This document shows, piece by piece, positions 20,501 through 39,152 of a DNA stretch of 64,000 bases. The translations under genes were made by a program, and so were the position numbers. The notes below the pieces were generated by a model, which was not told the origin of the DNA, ran no database searches, and saw only the letters and a list, made by a program, of their open reading frames with translations. This DNA is from Spinacia oleracea (Eukaryota > Streptophyta > Magnoliopsida > Caryophyllales > Amaranthaceae), in contig NC_079492.1 in the NCBI RefSeq assembly GCF_020520425.1, forward strand, positions 139,442,361 through 139,506,360, written 5' to 3'. Position 1 is the stretch's first letter. Every line of letters starts with the position of its first letter.

Positions 20501-22623
20501 TACCACGATGTTGTAAAGCAAAGAGGCCAACCAGTACAATACAGACAATACTCACCACAACACCTGAGCAAAAAAATCCTTGTCACTAACTAAGTGACTA
20601 AAACAACATCAACCTCATATACAGATTGAAGAAGAGATTATTCGGGTATTTACACAAAACTCTGACACTGCACATTAAGGCTCCGTTTGGTTTGGTGTAA
20701 AACGTTTTCAGTGCAAATTGATATTCCATGGAAAACATTTTCTAAGAGAAAACATAATTTCAAACTAGTTTTCATTCGTTTGGTTCCTTAATTAGAAAAT
20801 GGGAGAAGATTGTGAAGATTGAGGGGAAGAAGGGAGAGGTAGGTAAGGAGGAAAGGTGGAAAAGTGGAAAAGTGGTTTCCCTCCCTCTCAAATGTAAAAG
20901 GTTTTTCCACCTTTGAGGGGGTTATGGAAAATTGTTTTCCATCCATTGAAAAAGGGGAAATTGTTTCTCATGAAAACGTTTTACACCCTATGAAACGGAG
21001 CCTAAGTTTATGTGAACTATGTCAGCCACAAACAAATTTCTCCCGGGAAAAGGCCCTATGCTTTCTTTAACAGAAAATTTCCTAAATTATTATAACAAAA
21101 AACTCACCGTGATTCAGGCTCTTGTTATGAGCTTTGAGCCCTTGAAACGATGACAGTACTGTAGAAAACCAATTATTAATCAGTCGAGTTGGTGAAAGGA
21201 CATGAAAATGGCATAAAATAAGCTTAAAAATTCAAACAAAAAACAATAAGCAGAAATATCTAGCCTCTTGCAAAAGATTAAGACAGATGTTTTTACCTGA
21301 AAGAGCAGGAGTAAATACACCTTCACCTATGAGCATGCAGGATGCAAACAAAACAATAAGAAGTAAACAAGTTCTAAACTTTTTGTTTTTCTCAAGAAAT
21401 CTTCTGAATGAGGAATATCTGGTTACATAGCCAGGCCTATAGTATGCTTGAAGTTCTTCATCTGCTGCTTGATGATTTGGGAGCAGACTGAATTTCGTGT
21501 GTCTGCGTAGAAGAGAGTACAAAGCCAAAGTTCCTCCTGAAAAATAACACATTTTCCAAACCCCATCAAGTAAAAAAAATTGTAATCCAAGAAAATATTT
21601 TCTTTTAAGAAAAAAGAATTACCTTCGCCATTATCATCTGTACTTAGCATAATGACAGCATGTTTGAGCAAAGGGAAAACAGTGAGGCTCCAAAAGATCA
21701 ATGATAACACCCCGAAAACAATTTCTTCATCTTGATGAAGACGATGATGCAATGATCCAGAGAAGGCACTTTGATAGACATAAAGAGGAGAAATACTCAA
21801 ATCTCCATACACTATTCCGAGACTTTGGTATGCTAAAAGGAGCACATGTCTCTTCTTAATTTCAAATGACGCCTCTTCATTCTGCAACAAACATATCACC
21901 ATATCCATTCAATAACTCCAAAATCTTTCAGGCAAACCAAAAAAAAAACATGATTGAAGCCTTTTTCAGACACGAAATACACCCAGCTGGTGCAATGCCA
22001 ATAATCAGTTCTAGAATCTGAATTAGCCATGTTAGCTACTACGGTGTAAAAGGAAAATTACTGTCCAACATTGTACTTCTTAGTATCTTAAAAGGAAGTG
22101 CTACACATACAAGATTACAAGAGCTGACATAACTTTTTTATACAGGATTTATCAGTCCAATTTAGTGATGACTAACTGATGATTAAGTCAATAATCATTA
22201 CAAAGTACACATCAATAACCATCTTCCTGTGCGGAAAAAGTTATCCTGCAACCACTACAGAAAAATGTCGCCTGCTTTATTGCAGTAATTTTTTTAAAAC
22301 CATGCCATAAAATTTTAACAACTTTCACCCAATCCAGGTTCCTGGTCAATAATAAAAATAACTCCCTCCATTCAGATTTAGTTGTCGTATAAATTACAAC
22401 GTGAGTAATAGACTAATAGTTCCTGACAGGAGGAGTAACAGAGAGTACTAACAGAATTAGTAACTTGCTATTGTTTTCTAGGGTGATTTAACGAAAGGGA
22501 TTAGGGTTTTAATACACGAGAAATAGAGCTGGAAATGTAGGATTAAAACTGAAAAACTAGTCTATAATAAGGATGGATCATAAGAATAAGAAGATGTTAC
22601 AGAAATGGTGAAAAACATACCAT
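17539..22623 (-). CDS. KUP/HAK/KT family potassium transporter (9 coding exons)
   Basis: Minus-strand coding exons: 22621-22623, 21623-21881, 21297-21536, 21108-21158, 20303-20563, 20176-20228, 19617-19731, 18958-19212 and 17539-18635. They sum to 2334 nt, 777 residues, in frame throughout. The N-terminal signature [15 protein letters not shown] is followed by [64 protein letters not shown], and IPEINW with LIGNAYG. Ten or more hydrophobic segments and a hydrophilic C-terminal tail follow, and the protein ends EVGVVYYL as is usual. The family carries K+ with protons across plasma or vacuolar membranes. The start codon is alone on its exon, just before GTATGT. An intronic in-frame ATG would give an alternative N-terminus. 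The family usually has GDGV-T-P-A where this protein has GEGVFTPA, a conservative change. MITEs sit in two introns. Subgroup not determined. Confidence 0.93.
18727..18883. mobile_element. Harbinger-like MITE (157 bp) in a KUP intron
   Basis: Flanked by TAA at 18724-18726 and 18884-18886. The left end 'gggtgcgttctattcacct' is the imperfect inverse of the right end 'aggtgaacagaacagagcc'. The interior has 'acttattttatctgaactt'. It is the shortest and clearest member of the family also found at 7254, 36614 and 51257, and serves as a model of the uninterrupted element. Confidence 0.8.
20679..21002. mobile_element. Harbinger/Tourist-like MITE (324 bp) in a KUP intron
   Basis: Perfect GGCTCCGTTT ends (20679 onward and the complement ending at 21002), extended by the shared word gtgtaaaacgttttc, with TAA at 20676-20678 and 21003-21005. 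No coding capacity. This is a family distinct from the 18727 element. It lies between the exons ending 20563 and starting 21108 and does not disturb splice sites. Confidence 0.85.
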
Positions 22624-22642
22624 AGCCGGCGAAGGAGATGAT

Positions 22643-22663
22643 CTAACAAAAAATTGAAAGCAT
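22643..22663 (-). promoter_or_regulatory. Upstream ORF in the KUP transporter leader
   Basis: If transcription starts upstream of 22663, the leader contains a complete 6-codon reading frame (MLSIFC, stop at 22643-22645) that ends 19 nt before the main start codon. Short uORFs of this kind can lower translation of the main frame. The transcription start is not known, so its presence in mRNA is inferred. Confidence 0.4.
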
Positions 22664-23945
22664 GAAACCTGAAGATCGTTTGTTAATCGCAGGTTTTAAG
22701 GATGACTGGTAAACAAAGAAACAAATGAAAAATGAAAAATGAAAAATGAAAAATGGCAACTATTATGATTCCTGAGTCTGTTGAACATTGTGGCAACTGA
22801 TCCAAAGCTCCCGGGAATTTCATTCCAAATCAGCACATTTTTCCCATAATGTATTTTTTTTTGCCATCTAATATGTCATCAACTCACGTCATTCCATGGT
22901 GTAACATTTTTTAGAAGGATAATTTGCTGGTTTTGTAACTCGGTCCGAATGTAATTGTCGCATTTTCCAAACTTCTCCCGTTACGGATACGACATTATTA
23001 TACAAAAGTATCATTGTATCATCTTTTCAAAATAAAGTGACAACATTTTTCTTGACATATATCAAAATAATACTCAATAAAAACAGGAATAAGTATTTTT
23101 TTTATCGGTTAACAGTAGATACTAAGACCATATTAGCAATTTATTTTACGGTAACAAAAATAAATTTCTGTGCACACGACGGGGATCGTATTATTCTGAG
23201 TAGTGACAACAAGTTCTAAAATATTCATATCGATACCGCTCCAAAAACATGCAAATCCAAGTCAATAAGTCACAAAGAATTGCTAATGAATCAGTGCGGA
23301 GAATCTTATTACAGTCTTGAGAGAAAACTGTCTTAGCTTTTGATGCATCTTTCCTTAATTAATCAGTATCTCATAACCAACACTTTGCAACATACAAGTA
23401 AGAAATATCATCAATACAGAACACTTTATGCATGAAAAGTAACATAAATATCCGAACATTGTGCTCGAGGAAAGAACAGATGAAGTCTCTGGTTTCATAA
23501 ATCTCATATCAGGGAACAAATCATAACCATTCGAATTCAAACGTATACATTCATATAATCATATGCCTGCCTCGGATATCCAACCCCGGTGACAGGATAC
23601 TAAACAGGTCCCAAGTTCCGTAGCTCAATTCAAACGTATATATAGGCCACTAACAGCTAATTTACAACAAAAAGGTATTCAAATCACCAAAAGAATTTGA
23701 CATCAGTACACAACCAACAATTGTACAGCAATACAAGAAACTGCACAAACTAGGGATACAACATATACACAAGATCTTACATAATAGTCGAACAACACTT
23801 GATCAATTCCACTCTACTCCAATGGCGTAACCAGTTGGAGAAGTTTTGGGTGTTGACAAAATCTCTCCGCCTTCGGTCAAGGACTGGTGAAGAAGAGCTT
23901 CACGCAACGGTCATAATAGTCAAACCATCAAGTTACAGCCTATAT
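22664..23945. other. Intergenic: KUP promoter side and CDPK 3' UTR
   Basis: Minus-strand upstream region of the transporter (22664 to about 22900) and 3' UTR of the kinase (towards 23946). The word 'aaatgaaaaatg' is repeated near 22725-22755. No other gene recognised. Confidence 0.5.
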
Positions 23946-30600
<6,655 letters not shown>

Positions 30601-30760
30601 TAAGGAGGAGAGAGAAAGGAAGTGAGGAGAGAGAGAGAGTTGTGGATATGGCGGAAGAAGACAGTGTGGAAACGCGGTTTTTATGTCTGGAGAAGAAGAA
30701 GAGAAGAAGAGAGGACAATTCTGAATTCTGAATTCTGAATTCTGAATGGTAGGATTAAGC
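30601..30760 (-). promoter_or_regulatory. CDPK 5' leader with CT-rich tract and GAATTCT repeat
   Basis: Directly upstream of the kinase start codon, on the minus strand, lies a pyrimidine-rich leader full of 'tctctctcctc' and 'cttcttcttct', as expected of a plant 5' UTR. At 30717-30746 'attctga' type units are repeated about four times. No clear TATA box was fixed. Confidence 0.45.
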
Positions 30761-32437
30761 AAAAGCCAAAGGGTGGACTTGTATTTTGTGACTTGCGTGG
30801 CAGACGAAGTCTGGTCAACATTCAACATGGTCCATTTCAACGTGGAACTATTTTGACTCCACTCGACGATTCATAATTAGTCATTGCATAAGTTTACAAG
30901 TCGCTTACTTTCTCGATTCTTGTATACAATTTACAACTACTCCGTAAAATAAATTATAATAATTCAGATAAATGAAATAAACACAAGTTGGTGAAATCAA
31001 TGACTATCCATCTTATGATTTGGAGGTTAAAGAGCCGAGCCTTTGGGTTAAAGCGTAGATCTGTATAGGTAAGCACTAAGCTGTTAATGTGTGATATGTG
31101 TCGGTCTTTTTGGAAGTTAGGTAAATAAAGCTTGATGGATTAATTTCAAGGCTTACACCACTTGCAAGATTTATCACGATCGAACGAAAGAAATATGGGC
31201 GATTAACTGATTATGTATGAAATCAATTCTATTTTTAAGACTTCGGTAATCAACCTTAAATTTAAAATTAATTAAGTTGATTTAAATTTTAAGACCGACT
31301 TCGTTAATATATAGCGCGCCTTTGCTTTACTTAGTTAAAAATGAATGACATGAACACCTATATGGCTATATGTGATGATATGATGTATTATTGGATATTG
31401 CTTATGATTAACCAAACAAGGTCAACCGGATTATATATTTACTTCATAACAATTATGACTATTTTTGATATTGTAGGTTTCAAGCAATCATGTGCTACAT
31501 GTTATGCGATTCGCAACTTTCTTTCATCAAGTGCATGTAGGTTGGATGCAATCATATGCGATTTGCTACATGTTATGTGATTTGAAACTAAATTTGGCCA
31601 TCTTGTTATGGGTGACCAACTCTTTTGTTGCACAAGTAGGTTTTTTAATTTATTATGTTAGGTTATGTGTATTTGCTCTATTGTCTACTTGGTGATAAAT
31701 ATGTTGGCTTATCTTTAAGTGTTTACATGTATGTTTATGACCTAAGAGAGAGGTGGTTGCTCGAATTTTCAAAAACAACTTCCACTAAGTTGTTGATTGC
31801 CGGAATTTCAATCATTGAATTTTGCTGAAATTTGGTCAGCTTGGTGGGGCTCGTTTTGAACAGTTGGATCGTGGTTTTGAGCTCCATTTTGTTTGTGGTC
31901 GCAGCTGGACATAACCTACGAAACTAGGTGATATTCTTCATCTTTTATCTCTCAATTGTTCATCCCTTATATATGAAAGTGTTGGTGGGTTGTGAACCTT
32001 TGTATGACTGATTTGGGTTTATTTTCCCTCAATTTTATCATAATAAGAAAATGTTAAAAGGGTGAACTCCTCCAAGTCCCGTGGTTTTTACTATTCACAA
32101 TGAAGGAGTTTTCCACGGATAATTCGTGTGTGTCGATTGCATTTATTCCGCATTTGATTGCTTATTGTTGTCCATTATTGGTTGGTTGCTTTGTGATTAT
32201 TTGTTGAACTATTTGTGGTGTATTGGAGTACCATTGCTTGGTTGATTGTGTTAAAAGATATACTAGTCGGGTCCTATCACATCTAGCTTATAGTGATCAA
32301 CCGCGCGTTTCAAAGTTTCAACGAGGTGACCAAGTTGTGCCTCAAATTCAGTGAGCAAAGAAGTAAACATAATCCAATGATAATAATGCATTACTCTGTT
32401 CCAATATATTGGATTTGGGGTTGAGATATAAATGTTA
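30761..32437. other. Intergenic DNA, possible decayed LTR at about 31600-32370
   Basis: Within 31480-31580 the words 'gtgctacatgttatgcgatt' and 'gctacatgttatgtgatttg' are a local duplication. From about 31600 to 32370 the texture ('ctcctccaagtcccgtggtt', 'ggagttttccacggataat') resembles a Copia-type LTR. No TG...CA ends, primer-binding site or coding domain was found, so this is only a suspicion. Confidence 0.3.
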
Positions 32438-32786
32438 CTCCCCCGTTTCTTTTTGTTCTTTACGTTTTTTTTATGGGTATTTCAAAATGTTCTTTACATT
32501 TCCTTTTATGTTATCACATAAATGACTTAGTATTCTATCAAAATTTGTGTCCAATTATTATTTTAACCAATTAAATTTATTGAGATATTGATCGCTCTCA
32601 CTTTTTCATTGGAACATTAAAATTTTCTCATTTCCCAATATCAGAATTTTGATAAAAGTGAAAACATTATAAATAAACGTAATTTATCTTGTTTAAACAA
32701 AAAAATTGAGGAATCTCGGTACAAATTAATTAATCCTTAAAATGCGTGAAAAATACCAAACATAAAGAAAAAAGAGACGGAGGGAG
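32438..32786. mobile_element. Stowaway-like MITE, family B copy 1
   Basis: TA-flanked. Left end 'ctcccccgtttctttttg' and right inverse 'aaaaaagagacggagggag'. It matches 34365-34718 in length and interior ('caaaatgttctttacatttc' against 'caaaatattctttacatttc'). Confidence 0.8.
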
Positions 32787-33778
32787 TAGTTATGATAAAA
32801 TATCTGGTGAAGGTTTTCAAAATATAACCAAAATCTAATTTGTTTTTGTAAAATATCAACCAACGTGCATGGAGCCCCAAGCATGCAGCTAGCTTAGCTG
32901 CCAAAGTAATGGGGCATGGCATGAAAGTTATTGCTGCTTTAGTTGATAGATGTAGATGTAGTATTATGTACTTTTAGAGTTTTAGTCTTTTTCCTATCAC
33001 TGTAACTTTGAAATGTTATTATAAGATGAGTCGTCTTTATCAAGGTGTTCTTCTTATACGGAGAACTATATATATAGACAATAGACCTTATATTTTTCTT
33101 TAGACCGACATATATAAACAATTTATACCGACTTAAAAAAGTGTTTATCATAAACTCATATTACTAGCTTGACCTTGCTATTTTTTAATTAATAGTTATT
33201 GTGCACATATTGTTTTGAAACTTTTACAAACAAATTTATTTTTTTTGAAAAGAAATTCATTATCATTTGGATTATTACAAGGCTACCAAATTGATGAAAT
33301 GAATTGGGGAAGAGTAAGGAGAATTGAGTAACTATAGTAAAAAATTGTTTTAGTGAAATTTTGGTCAGTCCTTGACAAGAAAAGTTTAAAGCAATGGCCC
33401 TCTTTATGTGGTTATTGGTTGTCTCTTGTCTGCTGTTTTACTTGGTTGGTATGACCAGTTGCTCGAGTTATTCTTTTTGTTCGTTATTTGACTATTGATT
33501 GTTAACTAATAGTTTTGGTAAAATCATATATTGATCGTATCTATGTAAAATGACATTTAAGTACATAGTAATTTTATTTATTTTTTTGACGGGAAGTACA
33601 TAGTACATTTACGAAACTAAGAAAATATTTTCTCTGTTCCTAAAAGATTGCCCCAATTTCCTTTTCGGTTTGTCCCTTTGAGTTTGCCCTACTCATACTA
33701 TTTATAGCATGTGAGGATCACATGCTATTATTTAAAATTAGCAAAAAGACAACCACATGCTTTCATTTCAAAATATGG
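32787..33778. other. Intergenic DNA, no gene seen
   Basis: AT-rich. A 'ttttttgacgggaagtacat' string near 33580 may be LINE tail debris. Nothing else recognised. Confidence 0.4.
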
Positions 33779-34027
33779 TTTATACACCCGGGTACACAAT
33801 GCTCACTGTGCACCCTATTTTTAAAAGAACATATAGTTCAAATACAAAGAACATATCATTCATATCCATAGAACACATAATAAATGAACATATACTTCAA
33901 ATCCATAGTACATATATTGCCAATATTTCATTTGTATATGTACATTGAAATCATTCTTCATGTTCTTTAGATACTCAACAAATGTTCTTCAGGGTGCACC
34001 ATGAGCACTGTGCACCCGGGTGTATAA
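33779..34027. mobile_element. Short GAACAT/TGCA-palindrome element (249 bp)
   Basis: Inverted ends: left 'ttatacacccgggtacacaa', right complement 'ttatacacccgggtgcacag', followed inward by 'tgctcac...gtgcaccc' and 'tgctcatggtgcaccc'. The interior has 'aagaacatat' words and their inverse 'atgttcttca'. The termini share 'gtgcacagtgctc-tggtgcac' with the 2.3-kb element at 36697-39039. A target duplication was not identified. Confidence 0.7.
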
Positions 34028-34364
34028 TCCAAATTGCGCTTTCATTTTACATTCTATCTTAATAAAGTAAAAAAATGGTATAGAGCAATCTTTTAGGGAC
34101 AAGAGGTGTATAACCTTTGTAAGTATAACTATACATCTATATTATTAAAGCGGACTGATTAGAATGTGAGGGCTTCAAAACCCCTAATCTTCATCTCTCA
34201 TACACTGTTATTTAAGGAAATTCAGACAATTAAAAAATAGCAAAAAAAAAAAAAACAACGCGCACAATTAATTGCGTGACTAAATTGGATTAGAGAATAA
34301 TTAAGAGTATTGGAAATGAAAGAATTAAAACAATTATTCACTTTCAAATTTAATCTCCAATTTA

Positions 34365-34718
34365 CTCCCTTCGTTTCTTTTCGTTCTTTACGTTTTCCTT
34401 TTTGGTGTTTCAAAATATTCTTTACATTTCCTTTTATATTATCACTTAAATGCTTTAATATTCTATCAAAATTTGTGTCCAATGATTATTCTATCCAATT
34501 AAATTCATTGGTCATTTAATCTTTCACATTTTTCCATTGAGATGTTAAAATTTTCTCATTTTTCAATTATCAGAATTTTGATAAAGGTGAAAACATTATA
34601 AATAAAAGTAATTGGTCTTTTTTAAATAAAAAAGATAGAGGAATCTCAATGTACATTAATTAGTCGTTAATAAACGTGTAAAAAACCAAACGTAAAGAAC
34701 AAAAAGAAACGGAGGGAA
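34365..34718. mobile_element. Stowaway-like MITE, family B copy 2
   Basis: TA-flanked (34363-34364, 34719-34720). The left 'ctcccttcgtttcttttcg' is inverse to the right 'caaaaagaaacggagggaa'. A second copy of the 32438-32786 element. Confidence 0.8.
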
Positions 34719-35699
34719 TAGGTCGCTGCAATTTTTCAAGTGAAATAGGAAGAAGAATTTCGTTATTTACAAGAGGATATCAACAAAACTAAAGTATCCA
34801 CATAGTCAATTTTGCAGTTTAAAGGTTTTTAGAATTTAGATCATCATGGATCCAGAACATAATTTTGGATACTTTTTAGCTTCTTAATTCGGGTTTTATG
34901 TTTTGCTTAAGACACATTCAATATTTAGACACGTTTTGTTAGTCACACTATAAACATTGTACTCCATAGACCGTAGCTAATTAACAACATCGTTTAAGAG
35001 ATTTTTATACTTTTTATAGATACCCGTGCAATCGCATGGGCACAGACTAGACTCACCAGATGGAATTGATGCAGATATAATATGGCCTGCGATTTGGACA
35101 TTTGGTATAGAATCAATCCAGTTATGACCAACGGGCTTCCTTTACTTAGAGGCTGGAGTATGAGTGGGCCAGTAGTTTAGTTGGAATTGTAGGACATTTA
35201 AGAAAGACAAGATAATGGGCCCAAAGTTGATGCTTATAGTGGGCTGTGCCTCTGAGGATAAAAGAAGGAAACAAAAGTCACCTGTGGTCAATGCCGGAGT
35301 TCTGGTCAACTTGCCGGAATCCGGGATTGGTTATTTCAATACAAAAATGTGATAAATGTACGGTTGTTCTTAACCGGCATAGTCTAACTCATCGAACATG
35401 TCATAGGCTTATAGAAGGTAATAACCGGTTGTAATACATGCATGTTAAAATAATGGCTATTTCATTACCTTTGTATTTGTATCTTATGAGCACGTGGTAA
35501 AAAAAACATATGTATGGAAGACTTTTCTTAAAGAGGCCAAAAAGGTGATTAGCCCAACTTAACACTATCCTTCATGGAACATGATCTCTAAAATAGAACC
35601 ATTATAACCACACTCTTGAGTCATTGACTCTTGACTCTTGAGTCATTGACTCTTGACTCTTTAGGCAAGTCATTCTACCCAAACAGGTGAGGTCCATCT
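34719..35699. other. Intergenic DNA with a 22-bp tandem repeat
   Basis: No gene recognised. Around 35611-35665 a unit of about 22 bp ('actcttgagtcattgactct') is repeated a little over twice. Confidence 0.45.
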
Positions 35700-36001
35700 T
35701 ACATTTCAATTATTCAACTCTACTATATGCTAGGACCAGATTTGAGCATTAGAGAGAGTTTCCTTAAGCATCTCCTCGACCTCTTCGACACTTGGGAAAT
35801 CAAACACATTTTCAGAGAAGCAAACTCAGCAGCAGATTGGATAGCAAATGTAGGACACCTCATTATTGGGGAAATGTATATAGATCCTAAGAATAGTCAT
35901 AGTTTATCTTCCATCCTTTATAATGACTACTCAGGAGTGACTCTCGTGCGGAAAGGCTCCTAAGTATATTCTTCTTATCTTTCAAAAAAAAAATAAAAAA
36001 A
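35700..36001 (+). mobile_element. LINE 3'-end fragment with RNase H-like C-terminus and poly(A)
   Basis: A plus-strand frame from 35727 to 35963 reads 78 residues containing HIFREANSAADWIANVGH, the closing motif of the RNase H-like domain that ends many plant LINE ORF2 proteins. The stop is followed within about 25 bp by an A-rich tail (35979-36000). The copy is strongly 5'-truncated. Its 5' border is approximate. Confidence 0.75.
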
Positions 36002-36610
36002 TCTACAAATATAGTCAATTTTAAGAAGAATACGAGCCTTCCATTTTTAATCAGAAATTTCCACCAACCTTAGTGCTCTCGCGGATAATACCTCTCTTTT
36101 GTTTTTGTACCATTCGTCTTGGGATCTCATTATTAAGTACCTTAGCTAGGTGTTTTACTCGTGAGAGATAAGCTAAGACTCAATTTTCCACCTAAGATAC
36201 ACTTTTCCATTAGTATGTTGTAAAAGTTAGAATAATGATTTATAAAAGAATCTTGAAAAGTTACGTTGTAGAGAAAATGTTCATTCCCATTTCCATATAT
36301 GATAACAATTGTTAGAAAGGGATGTTGAGGTGAAAAGAGTTAACTTACGATTTTTTATAATTTTACTCTAGAAATATTGAGCACATAGGCTAAGGAATGT
36401 CATAAATGCAAATAAATAAATTTATAACTAATAAAGCCTATATGAGTGTGAGACACTAGATTAGAAATATATAAAAACAAAGAATTACCTATATTCTGGA
36501 GCAATTCGAGATGAAATACGGTGTATATTCAATAATGAACAAACATAATCGACCCCCTCAAAAAAAACAAATAAAATAAAATAAAAGGTGTTATTTTTGT
36601 CATAAACATT
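36002..36610. other. Intergenic DNA, no gene seen
   Basis: AT-rich sequence between the LINE tail and the nested transposon block. No coding segment or bounded repeat recognised. Confidence 0.45.
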
Positions 36611-36696
36611 TAATGTTCTATTCTATTCACCTTATTTCCACTTATTTCACAAAAAATAAGTTCAGATATGTTCAGGAAAAATACAACGCTCAGATT

Positions 36697-39039
36697 GTGC
36701 AGGGGTGTGCATGGTGCTCTTGGTGCACCTGTCCCAAAACGCACATAAATAACAATAAAACGCAATAAAAATAAAAACCGCAAAAAAAAAAGAACATTAA
36801 CAAAAGAACATTAACAAAAAGAACACTAACAAAAAGAACACTAATATTGACAAATCAGACAAAAGGATCAAATATAAAAAGCAGTTATATTTTTTCTTGT
36901 TCTTTTAAGTTCTGGAAATGTTATTTTCCAACCAATTTACAGTATGTTCTAATTAAAAAAATAAAACGACGAACCTTTGATGAACTTTAAAACTAGATTT
37001 ATAATTTTTCTTGTTCTTTTAAGTTCTGAAAATGTTCTTTTCCAACCAATTTATGTTCTAATTAAAAAATAAAACAACGAACCTTTGATGAACTTTAAAA
37101 CCAGATCTATATTTTTTCTTGTTCTTTTAAGTTCTTAAAATGTTCTTTTTCAACCAATTTATGTTCTAATTACGTTATTTTATTTATCAAAAGATATCTG
37201 AAAACAACACTATAAATATGTAAAAAGAACAATTGCTGATTCTAAAAAAGAACACACTGTTTTGATGCCACAGAAATAGAAAGTTATAAGAAAAGAACAT
37301 TAAAATTTAAAAAGAACATAGAATTAAGAACGAGAAAATTTACCTTAATCACCCGATGCACCTTCATCAACAGCATAAACCTCTTTGAATGAATAAAAAA
37401 TTCAAAAAATAGCGAAATTGAAATAGTATTTCGCTTAATAAACTAGTTTTTTGTAAACGTAATTCAATTAAAATCACATTTCAGAGAAAGAAGGAGGAGA
37501 AATTTTGTTTTGAACTTTCTCTCTCATAAAATCTCTCTTTTGTTGGGAGAAACTAAAAGCTCTCCTCTTTCTCTCTCAAGAATGTGTTTCTAAAATGAGA
37601 AGTTATGAATCCAATAGGAGAAATATTATATATATAGAAAATGAAAAATAAAAAAAAGAGGGGGGAGGAGAAGAAATACAAGCCATGTTCATGATAAGAA
37701 TGGTGCACTTGTTTTTTTTTTTTTGGGTTTTGTTGTTCTGTTCTTTTATGTTTATTAGATATAAATCTTAATGTTCTTTTATGTTTGTTCTTTTTTCAAA
37801 AAGTACAGTATTGAAGAGCAAAGGAAGCTTTTACTTGACCAACAACAAATGATGTTAAATCTTCAAAAACAGCTGAAAGAACAAGAAGAGAGGCTGAATA
37901 AACAGAGCAATTCCTCAAAAGAACAAAAAGAGGATGAACCTAAAAGAACATTATAAATAAAGAAAAAGAACATTATAAATACAGAAAAGAACATATCATG
38001 TAGAACACTTATTTTAACCATGTAAAACAACATTACCAATAAAAAAACGAACAACAATAGAGCATAAAAGAACATAATAAAGTAAAGAAAAAGAACATTA
38101 AAAATAGCAGAAAAGAACATATCATGTAGAACACTTATTTTAACCATGTGAAAAAAGAACAACAAAAAAGATAAAAGAACAACAAAAATGGTAAAAGAAC
38201 AATTTGATCTGAAGTGTGTAATATCAAAAAAACAACAAGCTAAAGCAAAAAAGAACAAAGAACAACAAGCTAAAGCAAAAAAGAACAACATGTTCAATAA
38301 TTATTTTTTGTATTATTACAATCGCTTAATACATATATGAGAACCAATATATAAAAGAACAAAAGATAAGACTAAAAGAACATATAAAATCGAAAAAAGA
38401 ACAGAAATCAAAATCATTAGAAATATATAATCAAGATACATTAATCATCAAAATTATCAAAATATAGAATCAAAATACATTAATCAAGGTTTTTGAGAAA
38501 TGCAGAAATCGAAATGATCAAAAAAATCAAAATAAATTGAAATGATGAAAATAATGAACATGGAAATCAAAGTCATCATAAATAAGTAATTCGTTTTAAA
38601 AAATTGAAAAATTACCTTCACAAATCAGATTATCAGCAGAGAAATTCAAATTTGAAGAAGAAGAATCAATAGAATTTGATATTAAAGTAGAAAAATCAAC
38701 CAATATCTGAGAATTTTCCATTACTTTCTCTCTCCTCTTCACAGTTTCTCTCTCCTTTCCATAGTTTTTCTCTCTCCTCTTCACAAATTCTGATTCGAAA
38801 ATTATAAAAAAGAAGGTATATATACCAGAAAAATGGAGTGAAAAACAAAAGAACGAAAAAAAAGGGACAGAGCAGTCATTGTTCTTTTTTTTAACAAAAG
38901 AACAACGTTTGTTCTTTTTTTATCAAAAAAACAACGTTTGTTCTTTTCTTCTCCGGATTCAACAAGATATCCGCGTTTTATATTTATTGCATGTCGTTTG
39001 GACACCAGTGCACCAAGAGCACTGTGCACACCCCTGCAC
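36697..39039. mobile_element. GAACAT-rich non-autonomous DNA transposon (2.34 kb) with TGCA-palindromic inverted ends
   Basis: Ends are inverted: left 'gtgcaggggtgtgcatggtg' and right complement 'gtgcaggggtgtgcacagtg', both continuing 'ctcttggtgcac'. The interior holds dozens of AAGAACA / TGTTCTT words in both orientations. Near the right end, on the minus strand, are a TATA string (about 38815-38822), a CT-rich leader and an ATG at 38719-38721. That ATG opens a short exon (MENSQILVDFSTLI...) with a GTAATT donor near 38615. On the plus strand a coiled-coil-like segment of about 50 codons (37804-37956, rich in Gln, Lys, Glu) follows an acceptor-like 'aaaagtacag'. No transposase is recognised. 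It sits inside the MITE at 36614-39839. Confidence 0.7.
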
Positions 39040-39152
39040 CATCATATTAGGGTTGACCAAGTACAATTTATAACTAAAATAAATTTTGATACGTTCTAAT
39101 AAGTTCAGATCACTTCAGCTATTAGTATAACAATATGGATTATTCTAGATAA

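Noticed and set aside
31600-32370. Solo Copia LTR
   Set aside because: Texture is suggestive, but no TG/CA ends or 5-bp duplication could be fixed; mentioned only as a suspicion.
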